Positions 1 through 9,316 of a stretch of DNA of 64,000 nt are shown one piece after another (position 1 is the first letter of the stretch; every line of letters starts with the position of its first letter). A program made the translations under genes and the position numbers. The notes below the pieces were generated by a model, which worked only from the letters and a program-made list of their open reading frames with translations, made no database searches and had not been told where the DNA came from. The stretch covers positions 3,529,205 through 3,593,204 of the forward strand of contig CP098402.1 in assembly GCA_025916675.1 (NCBI GenBank). Direction: 5' to 3'. This stretch comes from Phycisphaera sp. (GTDB lineage: Bacteria; Planctomycetota; Phycisphaerae; Phycisphaerales; UBA1924).

Positions 1-305
1 GGGCCGGTGCGAAAGGACTTATGCGTGAACAACCGGTGGTAACCGATCGTCACGCCAAAGCCGGTGACCAGGTAGAGCCCGGTCATCAGCCCAAGTTCGG
101 TCCATCCCACCCCATGCCCCCACGAATAGGCGATAGCCCACACGAGCATGCACAGTGGCACCATGATAAAGATCAGATTCGCGATCCGCTGCCCAAGGGG
201 CAGGGGGCCGTAATCTTCGGTCTCACGAGCCGCAGCGCGGGCTGTAGCCTGAGCCGTGGCGTCTCGACGGACGACCACAGGGGGCGTCGATGGGATGGTT
301 GTCAT
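1..305 (-). CDS. fatty-acid (acyl-CoA/acyl-lipid) desaturase, N-terminal part, cut by window edge
   Basis: Only about the first 100 codons lie in the window; the gene runs off the left end. The ATG at 303-305 is preceded by AAAGGA about five bases upstream. The reading shows a charged N-terminus, two hydrophobic stretches (around residues 40-60 and 65-85), then GYHRLFTHKSF. This is the first HxxxxH iron-binding box of membrane delta-9-type desaturases, placed right after the first hairpin of membrane helices as the family expects. The role would be oxygen-dependent introduction of a double bond into membrane acyl chains. It lies 36 bp downstream of the RNA-binding protein gene on the same strand. 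The remaining His boxes are outside the window, so the exact substrate class cannot be assigned. Confidence 0.8.
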   Translation of the reverse strand, partial: MTTIPSTPPVVVRRDATAQATARAAARETEDYGPLPLGQRIANLIFIMVPLCMLVWAIAYSWGHGVGWTELGLMTGLYLVTGFGVTIGYHRLFTHKSFRTG

Positions 306-341
306 AAGTTCCTTTGTTTCGGACAGTGGACCCGATGGTCT

Positions 342-704
342 TTAGCGACGGCCCCAGCCACCGCCTCCGCCACCACCGCCGCCGCCACGGCCACCGCCGT
401 AGCCGCCGCCACCACCGCCGCCTCGGCCACCGCCGAAGCCGCCGCGACCGCCGCCGCCACCCTCACGGGGCTTGGCTTCGTTGACCGTCAGGGGACGACC
501 GCCGAAGTCCTTGCCGTTCAGGCCTTCCAGGGCGTTGCGGGCCGCGGCATCGTCGGTCATCTCGACAAAGCCGAAGCCACGGGGACGACCGGTTTCACGG
601 TCCATGATCAGCGACACGCTTTCAACTTCGCCGAACTCACCAAAGAGTTCCTGGAGCGAGCCTTCGGACGTGTCATACGGGAGGTTACCAACATAGATCT
701 TCAC
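342..704 (-). CDS. RRM-domain RNA-binding protein with glycine-rich tail
   Basis: 120-residue protein with one RNA recognition motif (residues 1-80) and a low-complexity Gly/Arg tail (about 83-120). RNP2 reads KIYVGNLP (2-9) and RNP1 reads RGFGFVEM (42-49), both intact with their aromatic RNA-stacking residues. The tail is a run of GGRGG/GGYGG units ending in WGRR. I chose the GTG at 702-704 because the frame has CAGGAGTC at SD distance there and homology starts immediately. The layout is that of cyanobacterial and planctomycete Rbp-type proteins, often cold-regulated and thought to bind mRNA. A cytoplasmic single-stranded RNA chaperone or stability role is inferred, not shown. Confidence 0.92.
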   Translation of the reverse strand: MKIYVGNLPYDTSEGSLQELFGEFGEVESVSLIMDRETGRPRGFGFVEMTDDAAARNALEGLNGKDFGGRPLTVNEAKPREGGGGGRGGFGGGRGGGGGGGYGGGRGGGGGGGGGGWGRR

Positions 705-969
705 GATTCTGACTCCTGCCCTGAGAAAATACATCCGAGAGAGACCTTCAGGGCAAGTCGCATCGGAAGATCGCGGCCGGCGGTACCCCCGGGTCCGCCG
801 CGCCAGAATCCAGTTCCAAGAGTAGCTACGCCCTATAGGACGATCCAGTTCGGTCAAGGGCGGCCGCCGGGGGGCCATACACTGCCCAGGGAGGGGCCTC
901 CGGAGGCATTCTCCGTGAGGCGGGGGTCGGGTTGTCGCATACGCGACTTTTTCAGCGTTGGAGGCTTCG

Positions 970-2094
970 ATGCGGGCCATTGTCACCGGGCAGATCGGGC
1001 TGGATAAGAAGGCCTACCTCGACGAGGTAGCCGCCTTCGCGGGCCAGCAGGGCGAGTCAATCGAACTGCTTAACGTGGGCGACATGATGTACGCCGAGGC
1101 CCCAGACGTCCGGCCCGGCCGCATCCTCGACCTGCCCCTGAGCCGCCTGCACTCGCTGCGGCGGGCGGCCTTCAAGGACGTCATCAGCGAAACCCGCGAT
1201 GCGACCAACGTGCTGGTCAACACCCACGCGACCTTCCGCTGGCGGCACGGCCTGTTCAGCGCCTTCGACTTCGACCAGATTTCCAAGATGCGGCCCGACC
1301 TGTTCATCTGCCTGGTGGACAACATCGAGACCGTCCACGAGCGGCTGCACCGCGACCACGAGATCGACGCCACCATGAAGGACTGCATGGTCTGGCGCGA
1401 GGAAGAGCTGCTGGCCACCGAGCTCATGAGCCAGGCCGTGCCCGGCAGCGACTTCTACATCGTCAGTCGGGGCCGCCACGCCAGCACGGTGCGGACGATG
1501 TTCCGCCTGGTCTGCCGGCCCGAGATGCGCAAGGTCTACCCCAGCTTTCCGATGAGCCATGTGGTGGACATGCCCGAGGTCCTGGCCGAGATCGACGCCT
1601 TCCGGGCCAAGCTGGCCGAGCAGTTCATCACCTTTGACCCGGGCGACGTCGACGAGAAGCTGCTGCTGGATCGTGCGCTCGAGGCCGCCCGTCAGGGCCA
1701 GGAGTTCTTCGACCACGCGCCCCATAGCTTCGGCGGCGGCAAGGCCAGCACCAAGCCCCTACGCGTACGCACGAGAGAAGTCCTCGATATCGCCGGCGAC
1801 ATCGACGGCCAGATCTACATGCGAGACTTCAAGCTCATCGACCAGAGCGACATGATCGTCAGCTACATCCCCGAGCTGCCCGGCGGCATCCCGGGGCTCT
1901 CCAGCGGCGTCGAGCGCGAGCTCCAGCACGCCTGGGAGCACACCAAGGAGGTCTACGTCGTTTGGCGGCCGGCCAAGGCTCCCAGCCCCTTCATCACCGA
2001 GACGGCCACGCGGATCTTCTCGACGGTCGAGGAGGCCATCACCCACTTCGAGGAGTCGGGCATGTTCGCGCAGACGAACCTGTTCGGGCACTGA
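970..2094 (+). CDS. adenylate-kinase-like P-loop-derived protein with a degenerate Walker A
   Basis: 374-residue soluble protein of uncertain function. The N-terminus MRAIVTGQIGLDKK sits where a nucleoside/adenylate kinase has GxxxxGK(S/T); the Lys is kept, but the second Gly and the Ser/Thr are not. Residues around 80-110 contain an AMP-kinase-like LVNTHATFRW segment and a strand ending LFICLVDN. The C-terminal 100 residues (QIYMRDFKLIDQSDMIVSYIPELPGG...) resemble a nucleoside deoxyribosyltransferase-like Rossmann fold. I chose the ATG at 970 over an in-frame TTG at 958 because GGAG lies six bases upstream of the ATG. Catalysis cannot be assumed; a nucleotide-binding or sensing role is inference. 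Confidence 0.7.
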   Translation: MRAIVTGQIGLDKKAYLDEVAAFAGQQGESIELLNVGDMMYAEAPDVRPGRILDLPLSRLHSLRRAAFKDVISETRDATNVLVNTHATFRWRHGLFSAFDFDQISKMRPDLFICLVDNIETVHERLHRDHEIDATMKDCMVWREEELLATELMSQAVPGSDFYIVSRGRHASTVRTMFRLVCRPEMRKVYPSFPMSHVVDMPEVLAEIDAFRAKLAEQFITFDPGDVDEKLLLDRALEAARQGQEFFDHAPHSFGGGKASTKPLRVRTREVLDIAGDIDGQIYMRDFKLIDQSDMIVSYIPELPGGIPGLSSGVERELQHAWEHTKEVYVVWRPAKAPSPFITETATRIFSTVEEAITHFEESGMFAQTNLFGH

Positions 2095-2113
2095 GCCGAT
2101 GGGAGGTACACGT

Positions 2114-2407
2114 ATGACCGACCCTGAGATGGCGATTCATATACAAAAACTACGATCGGTGGCGAGGCTGATCATCCGCATTAGCGCCTCGCTGTTAATC
2201 GGCTACGGAGTCATTCAAGCCGTCCTCGGTTTCACGCTCACGACCCCTCTGCGCGGCCGGTATGAGGCCATGGGCGCAGAAGGCATGCCTCCCTGGGACA
2301 TATTCATCGTCGCGGCTTCGGCGTGTTTCGTCGTGATCGGGTTGCTGCTGTTTCTCTTTGAGCGGTGGATCATCCGTACCCTCGTTCCGGGCAAGCCCAT
2401 TCGATAG
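2114..2407 (+). CDS. small two-helix membrane protein
   Basis: 97 residues with two predicted transmembrane helices (about 17-45 and 67-90) and short charged ends. The start is the ATG at 2114, which has a strong GGGAGG seven bases upstream; an in-frame ATG at 2099 would place that SD inside the gene. The next two genes encode similar helix pairs but add a zinc ribbon, which this one lacks, so the three may be diverged paralogues. No function can be assigned. Confidence 0.65.
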   Translation: MTDPEMAIHIQKLRSVARLIIRISASLLIGYGVIQAVLGFTLTTPLRGRYEAMGAEGMPPWDIFIVAASACFVVIGLLLFLFERWIIRTLVPGKPIR

Positions 2408-2434
2408 GGTGCCGGCTACCGAAAGGCAGCGGTC

Positions 2435-2836
2435 ATGGAGTCGAACATCTCCGATGGCATTTGGATCGGCAGAATGCGCATGGTGGCGCGGCTCGTGATT
2501 CGGGTCGGCAGCTTCGTGCTCTTCCTGCTGGCTGGCGAGACGCTGTTGTCGTGGGTGTACTACGCCGCGACGCCCGCGTTCGGCAACGTGCCCGGCCAAG
2601 TGACGGCCAGCTACCATTGGTGGTACGTTGCCATGGCGGCTTTGTATGGCGCGCCGGCGGCGTGCCTGTTAACGTTCGAGCCCGCGCTGTTGCGGTGGTT
2701 GGTCCCCAGCCCCGAACAACGCTGCCCGAGTTGTGGCTATCCGATCGCGGCAGAAACCGTGCCCGAGTTGTGCCCGGAGTGCGGCGTCCGGCTGAAAAAC
2801 CAGCCGCTCGATGGCGGTTCTCGGAAGGACGATTGA
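2435..2836 (+). CDS. membrane protein with C-terminal zinc ribbon (CxxCGYP...CPECG)
   Basis: 133 residues: two hydrophobic helices (about 22-48 and 65-85) followed by a cytoplasmic zinc ribbon, RCPSCGYPIAA...ELCPECGVR, at about 95-120. The four cysteines form two CxxC knuckles, so zinc binding is well supported. This ribbon type recurs in planctomycete membrane proteins and again at 2840, 44435 and 57813 in this window. The function is unknown. The gene lies in a tight run with its neighbours, ending 3 bp before the next start. Confidence 0.75.
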   Translation: MESNISDGIWIGRMRMVARLVIRVGSFVLFLLAGETLLSWVYYAATPAFGNVPGQVTASYHWWYVAMAALYGAPAACLLTFEPALLRWLVPSPEQRCPSCGYPIAAETVPELCPECGVRLKNQPLDGGSRKDD

Positions 2837-2839
2837 GCC

Positions 2840-3238
2840 ATGCCTACGCCAACTGCCCGAGAGGTCATTGCTCTGCGGTGGCGCGTGCGGATCGTGCTGC
2901 GGCTCGCCACGTTCGCTCTCACCCTCGTGTCGCTCGCCTGGGCCGCACTGCGTCTGCCCGATTTTCTCCGAATCCGCCGCTTCGCGGGCACGGGTTTTGC
3001 TCCGTCACCAGACCCGCTGGCCCTGGAGTGGTTCGCGTTTCCCGCCGCGATCTTCGCCGTGGCCGTGTTCATCGCGCTGGTTGCTCAGTTCGGCATCAAG
3101 ATGATCGTTGAAGTACCCAAACCCAGTTGCCCAGGGTGCGGCTACGACCTGGGCAAACCCAGTGGGGACAAGTGCCCCGAGTGCGGCCTGCGCATCGGCG
3201 TCCCGCGTTCCTCATCGCGCGCCAACGATCCCGCGTGA
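2840..3238 (+). CDS. membrane protein with C-terminal zinc ribbon
   Basis: 132 residues, organised like the preceding gene: two transmembrane helices (about 18-40 and 68-92) and a C-terminal ribbon SCPGCGYDLGK...KCPECGLR. It is probably a diverged tandem paralogue of the upstream gene. Its stop overlaps the GTG start of the globin gene by four bases (GTGA), which suggests translational coupling. The function is unknown. Confidence 0.75.
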   Translation: MPTPTAREVIALRWRVRIVLRLATFALTLVSLAWAALRLPDFLRIRRFAGTGFAPSPDPLALEWFAFPAAIFAVAVFIALVAQFGIKMIVEVPKPSCPGCGYDLGKPSGDKCPECGLRIGVPRSSSRANDPA

Positions 3239-3672
3239 GTGAACCCCCCCAAGACCAGGCAACCCCATACCAACGCCTCGGCACCGAAGGCTTCGACCGC
3301 CTCACCCGCGGCTTCTACGACGCTGTGCCGGGCGACGACATCCTCGGGCCCATGTACCGCCAGCATCTGGCACAAGAACATGGCGTTGATGGTGACGACG
3401 ATGCCGCTATCGCGCCGTTCATGGAAGAGGCCCGTGTGCGGCTGCGGGACTTCCTGATCCAACGCTTCGGCGGGCCCACGACCTACAGCGACCAGCGAGG
3501 CCACCCCCGCCTGCGTATGCGGCACATGCCCTTCGCGATTGATCATGCTGCCGCCGAGCGGTGGCTCGAGGTCGTGTTCGCCTCGCTTGACGACATGGGC
3601 CTCGAGCCCGATCTCTACCGAGAGCTTCGCGTGTTCTTCACGCAGACGGCGTTATTCATGGTCAATCGCTGA
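3235..3672 (+). CDS. truncated hemoglobin (group II-like globin)
   Basis: 145-residue heme globin. Visible family signatures are YQRLGTEGFDRLTRGFYDAV at the start, FGGPTTYSDQRGHPRLRMRHMPF in the centre (the proximal-His F-helix region, RMRH) and an aromatic-rich C-terminus. Group II truncated globins bind O2 or NO and usually act in detoxification or redox sensing. The GTG start at 3235 overlaps the upstream stop as GTGA; an earlier in-frame start would add residues unlike the family. The last 21 bases overlap, tail to tail, the end of rsmA on the other strand. Confidence 0.88.
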   Translation: MSEPPQDQATPYQRLGTEGFDRLTRGFYDAVPGDDILGPMYRQHLAQEHGVDGDDDAAIAPFMEEARVRLRDFLIQRFGGPTTYSDQRGHPRLRMRHMPFAIDHAAAERWLEVVFASLDDMGLEPDLYRELRVFFTQTALFMVNR

Positions 3673-4476
3673 CGCAAGCCGGCAGAACGCCTGCAGCGAG
3701 ACCTCCTCGGCCCGCATGTCGGGCGACACGCCCTCGGGCGGTTCGCGATCGCCTAGCAACTCGCGTAACGGCTTGGCGATGCGTTTGCGTCGCTGTTGGA
3801 ACAATGCGCCGCAGACGGTGCTCAGCGCGTATGGGTCGCACATGGGCTCTGGCCGGCGACGGAGCACCAGCATCGAGCTATCGACCTGCGGCCTGGGCCA
3901 GAAGCACGCCGGCGGCAGGTGGGCGATCTTCTCGACGTCGCACACCGCCCGGGCAATCACCGAGATCGGCCCATACTCGCGGTTGCCCGGCGTCGCGAGC
4001 AGCCGGTCGCCGAGTTCCTTCTGGATGGTCACGCCGAGGATGGAGCACGTCGGGTAGTGCATGAGCAGTGTCGACATCAGCGGTGTTGCGCAGCCGTAGG
4101 GCAGGTTGGCGACGAGCCTGAACGGCTCGGCGCCGAGCCACTCGATAATCTGCGGGTTGAGCGCCCGCTTCCCTTCCAGGCAGTCGCCATGAATGAGCGT
4201 GAAGTTCTCGCGATCCCCAAGCCGTTCTTGGAGCAACCCGGCCAGCGCATCGTCAAGCTCGCACGACAGCACCTGCGCTCCGGTATCAACCAGGGCCTCG
4301 GTCAGCGTTCCAGTACCCGGGCCGACTTCGAGCACGCGAGAATCGACAGCAATCCCGCACGCTTTCACGAGCTTCAGGATCAGGTTCTGATCGGTCAGGA
4401 AGTTCTGCCCCAGCGATCGCTTGGGACGCAGGCCTCGTGATTCCAGCAGTTCCTTGATTTCCGCGAGCGTCTGCAC
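3652..4476 (-). CDS. rsmA: 16S rRNA (adenine(1518)-N(6)/adenine(1519)-N(6))-dimethyltransferase RsmA
   Basis: 274 residues, standard length for KsgA/RsmA. The N-terminal SLGQNFL (21-27) and the SAM motif LEVGPGTGTLTEAL (about 49-62) are present, with acidic motif II (CELDD) and the catalytic motif NLPYGCATPL (124-133, the family N-L-P-Y). The enzyme dimethylates two adjacent adenines in helix 45 of 16S rRNA, a late step of 30S assembly. The start is GTG at 4474-4476, four bases after the HAD-phosphatase stop, so the two are probably cotranscribed. It converges on the globin gene with a 21-bp overlap. Confidence 0.97.
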   Translation of the reverse strand: MQTLAEIKELLESRGLRPKRSLGQNFLTDQNLILKLVKACGIAVDSRVLEVGPGTGTLTEALVDTGAQVLSCELDDALAGLLQERLGDRENFTLIHGDCLEGKRALNPQIIEWLGAEPFRLVANLPYGCATPLMSTLLMHYPTCSILGVTIQKELGDRLLATPGNREYGPISVIARAVCDVEKIAHLPPACFWPRPQVDSSMLVLRRRPEPMCDPYALSTVCGALFQQRRKRIAKPLRELLGDREPPEGVSPDMRAEEVSLQAFCRLASAIDHE

Positions 4477-4480
4477 GCGA

Positions 4481-5362
4481 TCACCACTCGCCGTTCAGGA
4501 TACGGTCGATGGCCAGCGCCACGCCGTGATTCGCGCACGTCTCGGACACGCGGTCGGCCTTGGCCTTCACGAAGTCGGGCGCTTCGCCCATCGCCACGCC
4601 CAATGCAGCGCCTTCGAGCATCTGCAGGTCGTTGGCCTGATCGCCGATGGCCGCGATGCGGTCGTGCGGCACGCCCAGCCGATCGGCCAGCCGCTGCAGG
4701 GCGCTCCACTTGTCGGCCTTCACGGGGAACACCTCGAGCACGTGCGGGGGTTCCGTATCCTCGGGCACATGGGTGCTCAGCGGGAAGGCATGAACCATCG
4801 CCACGCCCGCCAGCTCACGCGTGAGCAGCTCGCTCAGCCGGGCGACTTCGGCCGCGCTGCCCGAGGCCACGGCGCGGACGCTGGGCAGGTCGTGCAGCGG
4901 CCCGTCGCGGCTGACGCGATACTCCACCGCCGAGCCCTTGGCCTTCTGCTTGTCCATCCACAGCTCGAGCACGGGGTGCAGCCGCTCGCCCTCGTACAGC
5001 ACGACGTAGTCGAAGCCCGCCTGATCGCGGTCCTTCTGGACCAGCACCGCGAGATCGTGCCCGCGGCTGAACTCGGCGACGCGATCGATGAGCACCGAGT
5101 CGAGGCTGAGCCCGTCGAGGGTCCGGCGCTCCCGGCCGCAGGCGATCTGCGCCCCGCCCGAGACCACCACCGGCTCGAGCTGCTCGATCGCGTCGAGCAC
5201 CGCGTGGCACTCGCTCAGCACGCGCCCGGTGCAGATCGTCACGCCCACGCCCGCCCGCCGGGCACGTTGTACGGCCGCCAGATTCTCCCGGGACACCGCT
5301 CCCTGGCGGCCGACGAGGGTGCCGTCCAGGTCGATGGCGATGAGGTCGTAGCGTGATGGCAT
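4481..5362 (-). CDS. Cof-type HAD-superfamily hydrolase (phosphatase)
   Basis: 293 residues. Motif I is DLDGT at residues 11-15 (nucleophile Asp11, acid/base Asp13), motif II is CTGR near 40, and motif IV is AIGDQANDLQML near 250, with a C2-type cap domain between. This is the Cof/type-IIB layout of sugar-phosphate or nucleotide-phosphate phosphatases. The substrate cannot be read from sequence. The ATG at 5360-5362 opens directly at the conserved RYDLIAIDLDG strand. It is the first gene of a two-gene unit with rsmA and is divergent from the glycosyltransferase gene. Confidence 0.9.
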   Translation of the reverse strand: MPSRYDLIAIDLDGTLVGRQGAVSRENLAAVQRARRAGVGVTICTGRVLSECHAVLDAIEQLEPVVVSGGAQIACGRERRTLDGLSLDSVLIDRVAEFSRGHDLAVLVQKDRDQAGFDYVVLYEGERLHPVLELWMDKQKAKGSAVEYRVSRDGPLHDLPSVRAVASGSAAEVARLSELLTRELAGVAMVHAFPLSTHVPEDTEPPHVLEVFPVKADKWSALQRLADRLGVPHDRIAAIGDQANDLQMLEGAALGVAMGEAPDFVKAKADRVSETCANHGVALAIDRILNGEW

Positions 5363-5422
5363 CGGGGCATCGTTGGCGCGCCCGGGTACGCAAACCGGCG
5401 TCGCATTGCCGATGCAGGGACA

Positions 5423-6967
5423 ATGCCCGACGCGCCCGCCAATCCGTCCGTGCTCATCCCCATGCCCCAGGGCATGGGCGTCAACGGCGTGGTGAGCTGG
5501 GCCCTGCGGCTGGCCGGAACGCTCACCGAGCGTGGATGGCCCGTGGGCCTTGTGTTGCACAACGAGCCCGAGGGCCACGCGCCGGCGGGGCACCAGATCC
5601 CGCGAGGCGTACGCACGTTCGACCTTCGGCACCTGCCGCCCATGAGCCCGCCGGGCCAGCCGCTGGCACCCTTCACGCGGGCGTATCGCGAGGCCCTCGC
5701 CGAGCTTGGCTGGTCGCCGTGGAATCCCGCCGTCATGCTGCCCAATCTCGACGCCGGCACGTTCGCCATCGCCGCCGCCCTGAGCGCCACGCACGGCGAC
5801 TACCTCCGCGTCGTCGGCTGGCAGCACAGCGACGTGCCCTTCGACACGGCATTGCTGACCACCTACGAGCCCATGCTCGCCGCGATGGTGGGGGTGAGCG
5901 CGCACATCACCGAGAATCTGCGCGAGGGACTCCCGTGGCGGGCGGATGGCATCCACAACATCCCCTGTGGCGTCGAAGTTGTCGAGGCACTGCCCGAGCG
6001 GGAGCCCGGCCCCATCCGCCTGCTCTACGCCGGCCGCCTCGAGCACGAGCAGAAACGCATCGGCGTGCTCCTCGAACTCGCCGAGGTGTTGCACGAGCGT
6101 GGCGTGCCACACGATCTGCGTTTCATCGGCGATGGCCCGGCCGCACGCGAGATCGAAGAACTGGCCAGGAAGCTCCCGAGCGTCCGGCATGTTCCGCCGG
6201 TCAACCGAAGCCAGATGCACGAGCACCTGGGCTGGGCCGACGCGATGCTGCTGTCGTCGCGCTACGAGGGGCTGAGCCTCTCCATGCTCGAAGCGATGGC
6301 GGCCGGCGTCGTGCCGATCGTGACGCGCGTCCGTTCTGGCGCATCGGAAGCGGTCGAGCACGGCGTGAGCGGCTGGCTCATCGATGGAGAAGGCGAAGAC
6401 CCGGCTGTCGCTCGTCGCTTCGCCGACGTGATCGAGCAATTGGCCGGCGATGGATTGGCCAGCATGTGCTCGGCCGCCCACGCCCGCGCCGCGGAGCGGT
6501 ACAGCCTTGGCACGCACGCCGACGCGTGCGCGCAACTCTTCCGCCAAGCCGTCGCCGGCGAGCCCCGCTGGTGGCCGCTCGACCGCCCCTGCACGTTCGG
6601 TGGCTCGGGCTCTGGCTCACCGACCGCCAGCGTGCCTCCCGACGCCGCCGAGCGTGCCGCCAAGGCCCTCGCCACCATCGAAGGCCCCATCGCCATCTAC
6701 GGCGCGGGCCGCCACACGCTGGCCATCGCCGAGGTGCTTGCCAACGCCGACGTCGTGTGCGTGATCGACGACGACCCGAAGAACCACGGCAAGACGCTGT
6801 GGGGGTGGCCGGTGGTGGGGTTGGAGGATTGCCCGAGGGATGTGGTGGTGCTGGTGTCGTCCTTCATGCACCGGGATGGAATGGCTCGGCGCTGCCACGG
6901 CGTGGGTCTGAAGCCGCTTGTTCTCTACCAGGTTGCAAGAGACTCACTGTTGGAAGGACCACAATAA
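5423..6967 (+). CDS. glycosyltransferase family 4 protein with extra C-terminal Rossmann-like domain
   Basis: 514 residues. Residues 1-390 are a GT-B, GT4-type enzyme: N-terminal loop PQGMGVNG, donor strand IRLLYAGRLEHEQKRIG (about 195-210), and the family's E-x7-E motif in YEGLSLSMLEAM (about 279-290) followed by a G(V/S)xPIVT loop. A Gly/Ser linker near 395 leads to a separate alpha/beta domain (420-510, IAIYGAGRHTLAIAEVL...VIDDDPKNHG). That domain resembles the nucleotide-binding domain found in PglD-like acyltransferases and some sugar enzymes. It probably transfers a sugar to a cell-surface or secreted glycan. The 3' end overlaps the convergent gene by 24 bp. Confidence 0.88.
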   Translation: MPDAPANPSVLIPMPQGMGVNGVVSWALRLAGTLTERGWPVGLVLHNEPEGHAPAGHQIPRGVRTFDLRHLPPMSPPGQPLAPFTRAYREALAELGWSPWNPAVMLPNLDAGTFAIAAALSATHGDYLRVVGWQHSDVPFDTALLTTYEPMLAAMVGVSAHITENLREGLPWRADGIHNIPCGVEVVEALPEREPGPIRLLYAGRLEHEQKRIGVLLELAEVLHERGVPHDLRFIGDGPAAREIEELARKLPSVRHVPPVNRSQMHEHLGWADAMLLSSRYEGLSLSMLEAMAAGVVPIVTRVRSGASEAVEHGVSGWLIDGEGEDPAVARRFADVIEQLAGDGLASMCSAAHARAAERYSLGTHADACAQLFRQAVAGEPRWWPLDRPCTFGGSGSGSPTASVPPDAAERAAKALATIEGPIAIYGAGRHTLAIAEVLANADVVCVIDDDPKNHGKTLWGWPVVGLEDCPRDVVVLVSSFMHRDGMARRCHGVGLKPLVLYQVARDSLLEGPQ

Positions 6968-7281
6968 GGTGCGGTTCTCGGCGAAAGCAGGAAACGCGAC
7001 TTGGCTCCACCAATCGTTCGGTATGTGCTCAAACTGAACGTGGACTTCGTTCTCAAGAGCCTCGAAACCGTCCATATCTTCCTGAACCTCGTAGTGTGAT
7101 CCGTCCCGCAGCGCAAAGAGCAGGCAAATGCAATCGACCGTATAGCAATCAAGCTTGTATGCGTCGATCCTCACCACTTCGTTCCACGCGAACCCCTCGG
7201 CTCGCGCGCCTCGGACGATTCGAAGGCCGCCCTCGTCCAACTTGATGGAAGGCTTGGAGCGTCGCCGAAGCCAGAATCGCA

Positions 7282-7282
<1 letters not shown>
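6944..7282 (-). CDS. conserved small protein of unknown function, low GC
   Basis: 112 residues, soluble, with a basic N-terminus (MRFWLRRRSKPS), a beta-rich middle and a Trp/Phe-rich C-terminus (IPNDWWSQVAFPAFAENRT). I do not recognise a named domain. The GTG start overlaps the thiC stop as TAGTG, which implies translational coupling to thiC. Base composition is visibly more AT-rich than its neighbours, and the 3' end overlaps the convergent glycosyltransferase gene by 24 bp. The size and the DWW...FP pattern are reminiscent of orphan immunity-type proteins, but that is a guess. Confidence 0.65.
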
Positions 7283-9195
<1,913 letters not shown>

Positions 9196-9196
9196 A

Positions 9197-9283
9197 GCGC
9201 GTTCCCTCCGCCGGCATAACCCGGATCAGGTGGTGCGGGTGCGTCTCAGCCCCCACAGACAAGTGGGGGCGCCCCGAGCGAGT
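9197..9283 (-). promoter_or_regulatory. TPP riboswitch (THI element) controlling thiC
   Basis: Read on the minus strand, the region has the full THI-box order: CTCGGGG, a P3 hairpin closed by CCCCCAC/GTGGGGG, CTGAGA, CACCTGATCCGGGTTA, TGCCGGCGGAGGGA. These match the pyrimidine-sensing and pyrophosphate-sensing arms of known TPP aptamers such as E. coli thiM. The terminal GGAGGGA is about seven bases from the thiC ATG, so ligand-stabilised P1 pairing would hide the ribosome binding site. This points to translational control; no terminator hairpin follows. Confidence 0.97.
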
Positions 9284-9316
9284 TGAATGATAGGTGGCCG
9301 CCCAGACCGAACTGGC

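Noticed and set aside
21-1007. 328-codon open frame on the plus strand across the desaturase and RRM genes
   Set aside because: It is antisense to both genes, and its central part is an Ala/Thr run that mirrors the Gly-rich tail; no SD or protein family fits.
5353-7245. 630-codon plus-strand frame overlapping the GT4 gene in another frame
   Set aside because: Arg/Pro/Ala-rich shadow; the GT4 frame carries the conserved motifs.
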